This document shows positions 46,583 to 54,749 of a DNA stretch of 64,000 nucleotides, piece by piece. The notes below the pieces were generated by a model. The model was given only the letters and a program-made list of their open reading frames with translations, did no database searches and was not told the origin of the DNA. Origin of the DNA: Sulfitobacter sp. 20_GPM-1509m. GTDB taxonomy: Bacteria; Pseudomonadota; Alphaproteobacteria; Rhodobacterales; Rhodobacteraceae. Position numbers and translations under genes: made by a program. Location: NCBI RefSeq assembly GCF_000620505.1, contig NZ_JIBC01000005.1, forward strand, positions 553,840-617,839, in the 5' to 3' direction. Position 1 is the first letter of the stretch. Each line of letters begins with the position of its first letter.

Positions 46583-46597
46583 GAACATAAGCGGAAC
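46583..46597 (-). promoter_or_regulatory. LexA (SOS) box upstream of imuA
   Basis: GAAC-ATAAGCG-GAAC on the plus strand, which reads GTTC-CGCTTAT-GTTC on the coding strand. It is the alphaproteobacterial GTTC-N7-GTTC operator, 8 bases from the imuA start codon (at 46575). Confidence 0.85.
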
Positions 46598-46658
46598 GCG
46601 CGGATGCATCAATGAGCATGCTCGGTTTGCGTGGCTTAGGCTCTGGACCAGTGTCGTT

Positions 46659-46697
46659 CAAGGCGACCAGCCTCCAAGCGGCGGGCTGGTCGCCTTG
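46659..46697 (-). terminator. Hairpin after pxpA
   Basis: Perfect 14-bp inverted repeat, CAAGGCGACCAGCC (46659-46672) with GGCTGGTCGCCTTG (46684-46697), starting 13 bases after the pxpA stop. Reading the minus strand, no strong T run follows, so the terminator call is moderate. Confidence 0.55.
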
Positions 46698-46709
46698 TCC
46701 GGTTAACGC

Positions 46710-47477
46710 TCAGGCGGTGCGCCCGGCGAACTGGGTGACGGTGATTTTCGCGTCCTCCAGTGCGCTGCGCACTTCGGCGGCGATGTGCACAGCCGTCGGC
46801 GTGTCGCCGTGCAAACAGATCGTGTCGATGGGCGTTTCAATATGTTTGCCTGAATCGGTGATGATCGCCTGCGCCTTGACCATATCCACCATACGCTGAC
46901 CCGCGACCTTGGGGTCGTGGATCACCGCGCCGGGGATCGAACGGTCGACCAGCGTGGCATCGTCGTTATAGGCGCGGTCGGCGAAAATCTCGCAAGCGAA
47001 CTTGCAGCCCAGACTGCGCACGGCGCGTTCCTGAGCGGTGGCGGCCAGCACCATGACAATCAGATTTTCATCGACCGACAGCGCCGCCTCGTAACAGGCG
47101 CGCGCCATATCCTCGTCCTCCGAGGTCATGTTGCCCAATGCGCCGTGCAGCTTGACGTGTCGCACCTTGGCCCCCAATGCGGCGGCCATGCCCAGCGACG
47201 CGCCGACCTGACAGCGGATTGAGTTTTGCAGCGATCCGGTGGGCATCTGGATGCGGCGGCGGCCAAAGCCCTGTAGGTCTGGAAAGCCGGGGTGCGACCC
47301 GATGCCCACGCCGTTTTGCAGCGCGATACCCATCGTGGTGGCCATCACGTCAGGGTCGCCTGCATGGGCCCCGCAGGCGATGTTGGCCGAGGTCACGGTG
47401 GTCAGCAGGCTGGCGTCGTCGCCCATTTTCCAGGGGCCAAAGCTTTCGCCCATATCGGCGTTCAGATCCACTTGCAT
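46710..47477 (-). CDS. pxpA: 5-oxoprolinase subunit A (LamB/YcsF family)
   Basis: 255 aa. It opens MQVDLNADMGESFGPWKMGDDASLLTTVTSANIACGAHAGDP, the diagnostic LamB/YcsF N-terminus with the aspartates and histidine of the metal site. PxpA works with PxpB and PxpC to hydrolyse 5-oxoproline using ATP. Last gene of pxpB-pxpC-pxpA; 12 bases after pxpC. Confidence 0.95.
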   Translation of the reverse strand: MQVDLNADMGESFGPWKMGDDASLLTTVTSANIACGAHAGDPDVMATTMGIALQNGVGIGSHPGFPDLQGFGRRRIQMPTGSLQNSIRCQVGASLGMAAALGAKVRHVKLHGALGNMTSEDEDMARACYEAALSVDENLIVMVLAATAQERAVRSLGCKFACEIFADRAYNDDATLVDRSIPGAVIHDPKVAGQRMVDMVKAQAIITDSGKHIETPIDTICLHGDTPTAVHIAAEVRSALEDAKITVTQFAGRTA

Positions 47478-47489
47478 GGCAATGTTCCT

Positions 47490-48509
47490 TTATTCAAACG
47501 GGTCGGCCTGCGCCGAGATGGCCCCGCTGACCAGTTGGTAGGACAGCAGGTCGGATATGTCGTTGATGTCGCGCACCAGCGGTTGCGCCTTGGCCGCCAG
47601 ACCGGCGCGGGCCTTGGCGTCTTGCTGCTGGATCACAACGGCCTCGTCCAGCGTGATGAACTGGAATGTGATCTGTCCGCCCGCAGGGGTCTGGGCCATA
47701 CGGGGCAGGTCGGCGGGGATGACGGTGCCAATACGGGGATAGCCGCCGGTGGTCTGGCTTTCGCACATCAGCACAAAGGGGGTGCCGTCGCCGGTGATCT
47801 GAATGTCGCCCTGCACGATGACCTCGGACACGATGGTGCGCATCCCCTGGGCGGTAAACCCCTCGCCGTCGTGTTCCATACGGATGCCCTGACGGTTGGC
47901 ACGCGGGTCGCGTTTGAATGCGGTGGCCTCGAACCGGGCGCGTTCCTCGGGCGGGAAGTGGTTGGTTTGCACCGACGGGACGATGCGCACGGTGCCACCG
48001 TCGAATCGTTTGTCGCGGGGCAGGTAGTACCCGGTGCGAGTGCCGGTGTCGGGCAGGGCGGTCAGGGTGTCCCCCTTGGCGATCAGCTTGCCCAGACCCG
48101 CGGACATATGGCCGCCACGTGCCCCCATGCGTACCGGCGCGTCAAAGCCGCCGCCGATGTGCAGATAGGCATAGCTGCCCGACCGTGCCGCGCCGATGGT
48201 CAGGCGTTGGCCTGCTTCCATCTGATGCACTGCATTCCAGGCGGCGGTCGCGTCGTCGATGCGGGCGGTCATATCCGCGCCGGTCAGGGCAATGCGCAGC
48301 GATGCTGTCGCCTCGAACATACCGCCGACGCTGGCGATCTCCAGAACCGCGCAGTCGGGGGACTGTTTGAGCAGGGCAGCACCCTCGTGCACCGCCAGCG
48401 TGTCGATCGCGCCGCCACGGGTCAGGCCCGAGGCGATGTAGCCGGGACGTCCCAGATCCTGAAAGCCGGCGGCGGGGCCAATCTGGATGACCTTGAGGGC
48501 GGCGGTCAT
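47490..48509 (-). CDS. pxpC: 5-oxoprolinase subunit C (biotin-dependent carboxyltransferase-like)
   Basis: About 339 aa. The start MTAALKVIQIGPAAGFQDLGRPGYIASGLTRGGAID at 48509, followed by the QTTGGYPRIGTVIPADLPRMAQ block, matches the allophanate hydrolase subunit 2 / PxpC family. The start overlaps the stop of pxpB (ATGA). Confidence 0.94.
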   Translation of the reverse strand: MTAALKVIQIGPAAGFQDLGRPGYIASGLTRGGAIDTLAVHEGAALLKQSPDCAVLEIASVGGMFEATASLRIALTGADMTARIDDATAAWNAVHQMEAGQRLTIGAARSGSYAYLHIGGGFDAPVRMGARGGHMSAGLGKLIAKGDTLTALPDTGTRTGYYLPRDKRFDGGTVRIVPSVQTNHFPPEERARFEATAFKRDPRANRQGIRMEHDGEGFTAQGMRTIVSEVIVQGDIQITGDGTPFVLMCESQTTGGYPRIGTVIPADLPRMAQTPAGGQITFQFITLDEAVVIQQQDAKARAGLAAKAQPLVRDINDISDLLSYQLVSGAISAQADPFE

Positions 48510-49246
48510 GGCAGTGCCTCCCACGTTGCACCGCCTGCGCCATCGGCATTGTTGGCAGAGATGGTTTTGTAATCGGCGGGTGTTGTTGCATGGAACAGCA
48601 GTTCATCCCCCGGTGACAGCGGGAATGGTTCGTCTGCCTTGGGCCGGAAGGTGTGAAATGCGGTTTGCCCCACATGACGCCAGCCGGTCGGCGTGTCGTT
48701 GGAAAACAGGCACAGCTGACGCACGGCGGCCACCAGTGCCCCGCGCGGGATGTTGGGGCTGAGCGTGCCCAGACGCGGGATGTTCCAATGTTCGCCCAGC
48801 GTGCCCAGATAGGGCTGTCCGGGGGCGAAACCGATGGTGATCACACGCATACGGGTGCTGGTCAGTTCCGCGATGGCATCCTGTGGGGACAGGCCTGCGG
48901 CCTCGGCGGCCTCGTCCAGTTGCGGGGCCAGATCGCCACCGAAAACCGCCGGAATATGCCACAGCTTGCGCCCCTCGGGCAGGGGGGCCGCGAACCAGTC
49001 TCGGGTGGCCAGCAGATCGGTCAGCTGTTCGGTGATGTCGGCGGCCGAATGCTGCGCCAGATCGGTGCGGAAAAAGGCCGAGATCAGCGAGGTCGCGCTT
49101 TCCTGCACCCAGTCCCAGCCCTGGGCGTCGACAGCCGCCCGAAAGGCCAGCGCGGCACGGTTGGCGGTGTCATCCAATGCTTCGGCAAAGGTGACGAGGA
49201 CGCCGGAGAGGCCGACCGTATGAATCGTTGGATAGGTGTTGGACAT
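48506..49246 (-). CDS. pxpB: 5-oxoprolinase subunit B (allophanate hydrolase subunit 1 family)
   Basis: 246 aa. Typical stretches are VTIGFAPGQPYLGTLGEHWNIPRLGTLSPNIPRGALVAAVRQLCLFSNDTPTGWRHVGQTAFH and the PLSPGDELLFHA end. It forms the PxpBC complex. First gene of the operon; its promoter region would be 49247-49294, next to repeat copy 3. Confidence 0.93.
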   Translation of the reverse strand: MSNTYPTIHTVGLSGVLVTFAEALDDTANRAALAFRAAVDAQGWDWVQESATSLISAFFRTDLAQHSAADITEQLTDLLATRDWFAAPLPEGRKLWHIPAVFGGDLAPQLDEAAEAAGLSPQDAIAELTSTRMRVITIGFAPGQPYLGTLGEHWNIPRLGTLSPNIPRGALVAAVRQLCLFSNDTPTGWRHVGQTAFHTFRPKADEPFPLSPGDELLFHATTPADYKTISANNADGAGGATWEALP

Positions 49247-49294
49247 AGTCGGACACTACCTTTTCTCCGGGTGGGTGCAATCGTTGTCGTAAGA

Positions 49295-49351
49295 GGGGGG
49301 CCAGCCCCCCGGCCTTCGGCCTCCCCCCGGAGTTTTTCGGGCAAGATGAAG
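49295..49351 (+). repeat. Dispersed intergenic double-hairpin repeat, copy 3
   Basis: GGGGGGCCAGCCCCCC, GGCCTTCGGCC and a CCCCCC arm, then the tail CCGGAGTTTTTCGGGCAAGATGAAG. The first 30 bases match copy 1 almost base for base, and the tail matches copy 2. It lies between the start of pxpB and the stop of the ycaQ-like gene. Confidence 0.8.
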
Positions 49352-49353
49352 GA

Positions 49354-50568
49354 TCAGAGCGGCGTGCGTAGCCAGTCCGGTGCAAAGTCGATTTCGCTCA
49401 CCCCGGCGAGGTTCAGAATGCGGTTTAACTCTGCCATCAGGGCAGCCGTGCGCCCCTTGCCCCAGCGGATACCACGTTCGGGCCAGCAGGCGCGGACCCT
49501 GAGCGTATCTTCCGCGCGAAAAGCCTTCATGTCGATGCGGCCCACCAGCCGGTCACCTTCGAGGATCGGAAAGACATAGTAGCCATAGGTGCGTTTGGGT
49601 TCGGGGACGAACACCTCGATCCGGTAGTGAAAGCCGAACAGTTGCTCGGCGCGTTTGCGGTCGCGCAAGGCGGGATCAAAGGGGCTGAGGATGCGCAGGC
49701 GCGGGCTGGGCGGGCTGTGGAGCGCCGGATCGTCGGGCAGGTCTGGGCGGGCATAGGCGGCGCGCAGGCTGCCGTCGGCGTTCTGAATGTCCACAGGGAT
49801 AATGGTGCCGCGCGCCAGCGCCTGTTTGACCCACACCTGCGCCTCGGCAGGGCGGATGTGGCCCCAGAAGGCGGCCAGTTCGCTGTGCGAGGCAAAGCCG
49901 AGGCGGTCCAGCGCCTGTGAACAACACCAGTCGATGGTTTCCTCGGTGTCCGGCGCGTTGGCGGGATCGGCCAGCGCCGTGTCGATCACGCGCTCGGTCA
50001 GGTCATAGCGTTTCTGGAACCCGCTGCGCCCGGTGACGGCCAGCGCGCCAGACCGCCACAGGTATTCCAGCGCGGTCTTGGACGGGTGCCAGTCCCACCA
50101 GCCGCCCGAGCCTTTCTTTTCATCCGTGCCCACATCCGATGAGGAACACGCCCCGTTGTCGCGGATGTGGTCCAGCACCGTCTGGTATTGTGCCTCGAAC
50201 CCGGCGCGACGGTCCTTGCTCCACGCCTTTTTCAGCCGCTCGGCGTCGCGGGTGCGGCGCATGTGCCAGTGAGGATAAAACTCGATGGGAATGACGGCGG
50301 CGTCATGGGTCCAGTGTTCAAACAGGGCGCGGTCACGGGTGTAGAGCGTGTCCAGCGATCTGGCCCGGTAGCGGGGGCGGCGGGCGAACAGGATCAGGTC
50401 GTGGGCGCGGGCCACGGTGTTGATGCTGTCCAGCTGGACAAACCCCAGACGGGTGATCAGCGATTTCAAAGCGTCGCCGTGGGCCGCCCCCTGCGGGGGT
50501 TCGTGCAAGGCATGGCGGTCCAGAAAGACCCGCCTTGCGCTGGTGTTGTCAATAACGGGCCGCGTCAC
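49354..50568 (-). CDS. YcaQ/AlkZ-type winged-helix DNA glycosylase
   Basis: 404 aa, GTG start overlapping the LacI stop (GTGA at 50565-50568). The family motif QLDSINTVARAHDLILFARRP is near residue 44-64 (the QxD/QxQ catalytic region of AlkZ/YcaQ), followed by winged-helix repeats. Family members unhook interstrand crosslinks or remove modified bases. Specific activity cannot be told from sequence. The pairing with a LacI-type regulator is unusual. Confidence 0.82.
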   Translation of the reverse strand: MTRPVIDNTSARRVFLDRHALHEPPQGAAHGDALKSLITRLGFVQLDSINTVARAHDLILFARRPRYRARSLDTLYTRDRALFEHWTHDAAVIPIEFYPHWHMRRTRDAERLKKAWSKDRRAGFEAQYQTVLDHIRDNGACSSSDVGTDEKKGSGGWWDWHPSKTALEYLWRSGALAVTGRSGFQKRYDLTERVIDTALADPANAPDTEETIDWCCSQALDRLGFASHSELAAFWGHIRPAEAQVWVKQALARGTIIPVDIQNADGSLRAAYARPDLPDDPALHSPPSPRLRILSPFDPALRDRKRAEQLFGFHYRIEVFVPEPKRTYGYYVFPILEGDRLVGRIDMKAFRAEDTLRVRACWPERGIRWGKGRTAALMAELNRILNLAGVSEIDFAPDWLRTPL

Positions 50569-51605
50569 ACGCGGCGGCGGCGCAACGTATCGCCAAGGCT
50601 GAGCTTGGGCGTGAGGGTGATTTTCTGCGGCTCGGTCGGCGCGCCCTCCTGCCCGTGGTCGCGGATGATCTCGGCGGCGGCGCGGCCAATCTCGAGGCGG
50701 CAGGCGTCCATTGTCGCCAACTGGCGCGGCAGACCCTGAAGCAGTTCAACGCCGTTGAAGCCGGCCAGGCCGATCTGTCCGGGCACGTCGATGCCCTGAT
50801 CCAGCAAGTACAACAGCCCGCCTGCGCCAATCATGTCGTTGGAATAGTACAGGAAATCCAGGTCAGGGCTGCGGTCCAGCATCGCCTTGGTCATCTCGCG
50901 GCCCTTGGCCAGCGCCGAGCCGCCCGAGTAAAATTCGCGGTCCTCGATTTCGATACCGGCCTTGGCCAGATGTTCGGTGAACCCTTCGAAACGTTTGCGC
51001 GCACGGTGGTCCAGCGGCATCTTGGTGCCCATGAAGCCGATGTGCTGATAACCCTGTTTCAGGATCGCGCGGGCCATTTCGGCACCTGCGCGACGGTGCG
51101 AAATGCCCACCATTGAATCGACACAGCGCCCGTCGGTGTCCATGATCTCGACCACGGGAATGCCTGCGTTCATCATCATGGCGCGGGCAGCGTCCGTGTG
51201 TTCCAGTCCCGCGATGATCACGCCCGACGGACGCCACGACAGCATCTCGTACAGCACCCGCTCTTCTTTCTCGGGCAGATAGTCGGTGACACCCACGACC
51301 GCTTGCAGCGGTGTGTCGTCCAGGATCTGGTTGATGCCGGTCAGCACTTCGGGGAACACCATGTTGCCCAGCGACGGGATGATCACCGCCACAAGGTTGA
51401 CCCGCTTCGACGCCAGCGACCCCGCGATCTGGTTGGGCACGTAGCCCAGCGTTGTCGCCGCTTCGAGCACTTTTTTACGTGTCGCTTCAGAGACATCACC
51501 GCGATTGCGCAACACGCGGCTGACGGTCATTTCGGAAACCCCCGACGCTTCGGAAACGTCACGCAGGGTGAGAGGGCGTTGGGGGCGGTCGGTCACAAAA
51601 GCCAT
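50565..51605 (-). CDS. LacI-family transcriptional regulator (gluconate-type)
   Basis: 346 aa. Residues 12-60 are the LacI helix-turn-helix with LTLRDVSEASGVSEMTVSRVLRNRGDVSEATRKKVLEAATTLGYVPN. The periplasmic-binding-like sensor domain covers 65-340; the residues resemble GntR (gluconate) regulators. Its likely target, a sugar-acid uptake or catabolism operon, is not in this window. The gene is translationally coupled to the ycaQ-like gene. Confidence 0.9.
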   Translation of the reverse strand: MAFVTDRPQRPLTLRDVSEASGVSEMTVSRVLRNRGDVSEATRKKVLEAATTLGYVPNQIAGSLASKRVNLVAVIIPSLGNMVFPEVLTGINQILDDTPLQAVVGVTDYLPEKEERVLYEMLSWRPSGVIIAGLEHTDAARAMMMNAGIPVVEIMDTDGRCVDSMVGISHRRAGAEMARAILKQGYQHIGFMGTKMPLDHRARKRFEGFTEHLAKAGIEIEDREFYSGGSALAKGREMTKAMLDRSPDLDFLYYSNDMIGAGGLLYLLDQGIDVPGQIGLAGFNGVELLQGLPRQLATMDACRLEIGRAAAEIIRDHGQEGAPTEPQKITLTPKLSLGDTLRRRRV

Positions 51606-51710
51606 CCTGTTGTCATGTTGGGATCAGTAAGCCCCAGCCGCATAAAAGGTGCAAGTCTGCTCGGTCGTTTGGTGACAAAGGAAGCAAGAGGCGCTATGCG
51701 TCTGCGCGGC

Positions 51711-51787
51711 GGCCCCGTGGCTCAACTGGATAGAGCAGCCCCCTCCTAAGGGGCAGGTTGCAGGTTCGAATCCTGCCGGGGTCACCA
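51711..51787 (+). tRNA. tRNA-Arg(CCU)
   Basis: Acceptor GGCCCCG pairs with CGGGGTC (one G-U pair); anticodon stem GCCCC/GGGGC with loop CTCCTAA, anticodon CCT; T-arm GCAGGTTCGAATCCTGC; A and an encoded CCA at 51785-51787. It is the junction to the accessory region on the right; tRNA 3' ends are common integration sites. Confidence 0.96.
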
Positions 51788-51942
51788 AAATGCAATTATT
51801 GCCAATGCCAATGTACCATAAGCTTGCACGTTTTGGCGGTTTTCATGCACACCCCCTGTCAAGAGACTTGGGGCGCCGTGTCGAAGGTTTCTTCTAGCAC
51901 ACTGGGATAGAACGGTGTTTCAGCATAACCCGTGACTAGCGG

Positions 51943-53895
51943 TCACTTTCCCTCCTGAGATTTCAGGAGTGCCACAACCGGCTCAACAACGTTGCGAAGA
52001 TAGACCGGTCCGACATCCAAGCCGTTCGGGCGGAACGGCTGGACCCCCTCGCGCTGCAGAACGGCCCGGATCGTGTTCAAGTGCGCACCGGTTTCGGCCG
52101 ACAACATCGATGGTGTTGTGTAGTTGGCCTCAAACGCAGCGATGTCGTCGCGGCTCATGCGCCATTCCCGACGCCTGGTCGTAGGATTTAAAACCAACAT
52201 CGCAGGCGTGTAAGCACCTTCGATCAGAGTCAGGAATTGACCTTTCCCCCGAATGCCCGCCGACCGGGCGAAGGCTGCTGCGGTCACCACTTCCTTGTTG
52301 GTCGATGGCTTGCGCTTCGGCGCGACCTTCGCCTTGAACGCGGCAACTTCAGTGATGTCCACCACAAGCCCGTGGTAACCGAACACATCAGGACGCTGAC
52401 CCAAGCGCAAAGCACCCGTCCGGATGGCCGCAATGATCTCGCCAACAGGAAGGTCTAGCCGCTTGTGAACGAGTTGGATCGTCTCCCACCCTGGCTCCTC
52501 TGCGGCAACCGGCTGCGCATAGGCCTCCAGCTCCTCAAGAAGAGCTTGGCCGTCCGCAATCCGCCAGGGCGATTTGATCGTGGCGATGTTGGTCCTCGGG
52601 ACGAGGACACCGTCTGCCTTCAACCCGTTCAACTCGGCCAGGGTTGCGCCGATTGCCCGTCGCAGCGCAATTGGACCGACCAATGTCGGGATTTCATCAA
52701 GAATGTGCTGCCAAGCCTTCGCATCAAAGGACTTGCGGGCATCGGCACGCGCGTCACCGGGCGCAAACGCGCCTGCTTCTGTCAAGAAATCATCCAGAAC
52801 AGCCGAGCCGATGCCGGTTTCCTTGGATGCTGACTTGAGGGAGTGACGGCGCCGCTCTGTCACGGCCTGCCCGAGAAGGTCATCCCCTGGCGCCAAGGGC
52901 CATATTTCCAGAAAATAGTCTCGAAGGATCCTGCGAAAGCCTTCAAAGGCATCGTTATCAAGATAGATGCTTCTGAGATGCTTGAAGAGCGGACCCAACT
53001 CGCCCTGCGTCACGATGTGGCCGCCGTCCTGCGATCGCATCAGGATGTCGAGCGCCGCTCGGATCCCATCAGGGCCTTGCGAGACGAAGGCAAAGGCCGT
53101 GGCCTTGGCGCGCCGATCGTCCGGCGCCTCGCCCTGTTTGTGCAGCAAGGCTGCACCGATGAACTCACAGAGTGTGACCGCCGGAAACACCGGTTGTGAG
53201 GTCAGCCATGTTTTGTCCGCAGCGACACCCTGCGAGAGACGCTTATCAAGCCAAGTGTCATAGTCGGTAGGATCAATGCGCGCGCAGTCGAATGATCCTG
53301 CTCGCAGGTCCGGCAGGATTTCCGCCAATCTCGCTCCAACGTCATCCCGTTCGATGGGGCGCGAGCTGGACCACAAGGGAACCAACGGATGGTGGTGCTG
53401 GTGGCAAATATCAACACCTCTGCAAAGCCAGTCGCCCCGCAAGGCAATGTGCCGCAACGGACGGCGCTGATCGGCTGCATGCTCACGCATGCAGTGTGGA
53501 CAGCCCCGAATGATCGGATTGCGAAGGGCCCGCGAGACGAAGACTTCCTTCCGAAACCGCATCCGGACGTCTCCGATGCGTTCACCTGTCCAGGAGAGCA
53601 GCTCGGCGAGCTGCATGGCCGACAGCCCTGCGCGTTCTGAGAAAATCGCGACGGCCTCTTCGTCCTGCCCCAGGATACGACGAAAGGTGGTACCGAGATC
53701 GAGGGCGAAGTTGACAGCGTCGGTTCCATTTAGGATTGCCGTTCGCGAAAACAGTTACGGAAGCGTTTCGCGGTCAACGGGCTCCACCGTGAGGGCGAGT
53801 TTCCGAAGCAAGTACACCTCCTGCGTGCTCAAACGCCCCACGTGTTGCCATACGCGGCTCCATAGCCGTTTCGGGATCGGAAGCGAAGTCGCCAT
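51943..53895 (-). pseudogene. tniQ (Tn7/Tn5053-type transposition protein) interrupted by one ochre codon
   Basis: The largest open part is 51943-53616 (557 aa from the internal ATG). Reading the same frame back beyond it, the coding sequence continues as ...FALDLGTTFRRILGQDEEA...SERAGLSAM, then a TAA at 53755-53757, and further upstream RKLALTVEPVDRETLP; the ATG at 53895 heads this frame. The two pieces join as ETLP-(stop)-LFSRTAILNG, the place where TniQ proteins have ETLxSYLxRLA. The zinc-binding region CPHCMREH...WLCRGVDICHQHHHPLV is intact. TniQ/TnsD proteins guide target selection in Tn7-like elements. No TnsA/B/C genes are here. The protein would be truncated unless read through, or it could restart at the ATG at 53616. 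Confidence 0.82.
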
Positions 53896-54183
53896 TCGCT
53901 GCAAGCGCAGATAGAGGCATGCGCCATGCGCGGCCTGATAGGCACGCTAACGACGTGACGGCACAGACCGGACCTTCATTAGGTTCGGCCTCGCTGCGGC
54001 CAGCTTCCCCAAACCGGGCATCGGCGGCACCGTGCAGCATGTTCTGGCACGCCAAGGTCAGCTGTCGGGACCTCTCAGCCGTTCGCCGCATGTGCTCGAT
54101 TCACGCGGCGTCCACGAAGTGATGAGGGAGGCATCCCATTGCATCGCCGTGTTCCCAGTGCGCGGCCACGGTCGGCGGCGACT
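53896..54183. other. 288-base stretch without a supported gene
   Basis: Several short overlapping frames are open on both strands here (for example about 105 codons on the minus strand up to 54091), but none matches a family I know, none has a good ribosome binding site and they overlap the tniQ remnant. It may be the 5' control region of tniQ or junk left from rearrangement. Confidence 0.4.
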
Positions 54184-54663
54184 TTACGCCTCGACGACTG
54201 CAACATCTGGCTTCCCCACTTCAGCGAAGTGGACAGGATGATTGGGACCAAGCTTGATGAAATCCTCTATCATATCAATTGCCTTTGCCAGTCCGGCCTT
54301 GTCGAGACAGCACTCCCAGACCACGAGGATGTGCCACCCCTCCTTCAAGAGCCTCTCGACCGCAGCAGCGTCTCTTTCAACATTGGCCCGAAACTTCTCC
54401 GCCCAAAAGGAGGCATTAGTGGACGGATTGGTGGCCTTGGAACAACCGGAGTGACGATGCCAGAAACAGCCATGAACCTGTATCGCAACCTTCCATTTTG
54501 GCAACACGATATCTGGTCGCCCAGGAAGTCGTTTGTCATGAATGCGAAATCGGAAGCCTCGCGCATGCAATGCCCGGCGGACAAGCATCTCCGGCTTCGT
54601 GTTCGTTGCCCTGATCCCCGCCATCATTCGTGATCGCGTTTTCTTGTCCACCACATCCGTCAT
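54184..54663 (-). CDS. vsr: Very short patch repair endonuclease (Vsr)
   Basis: About 159 aa. The start MTDVVDKKTRSRMMAGIRATNTKPEMLVRRAL matches the Vsr N-terminus. Catalytic residues seem complete: Glu25 (NTKPE), Asp51 (RPDIV), His64 (VHG) and His69 (WHRH), numbered like E. coli Vsr. Vsr nicks 5' of the T in T:G mismatches created by deamination of 5-methylcytosine. It is divergent from the cytosine methyltransferase gene with 86 bases between, the standard pairing. The alternative ATG at 54714 adds 17 residues without family character. Confidence 0.93.
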   Translation of the reverse strand: MTDVVDKKTRSRMMAGIRATNTKPEMLVRRALHARGFRFRIHDKRLPGRPDIVLPKWKVAIQVHGCFWHRHSGCSKATNPSTNASFWAEKFRANVERDAAAVERLLKEGWHILVVWECCLDKAGLAKAIDMIEDFIKLGPNHPVHFAEVGKPDVAVVEA

Positions 54664-54749
54664 AAGGGAAATGTAGCCATTTGGACCCCATTTTCCACCT
54701 GGCATTGATAGCAAAACCTGGTAGAGATGCGCGTCCAGGAAGGATTGCC

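Noticed and set aside
53202..53729. A 175-codon minus-strand frame overlapping the tniQ region.
   Set aside because: Out of frame with TniQ and low-complexity (Ser, Pro, Arg, Thr-rich); the TniQ reading frame explains the conservation.
53774..54122. Overlapping frames of about 67 to 105 codons at the left of vsr.
   Set aside because: No family match, weak starts, and overlap with the tniQ remnant and each other.
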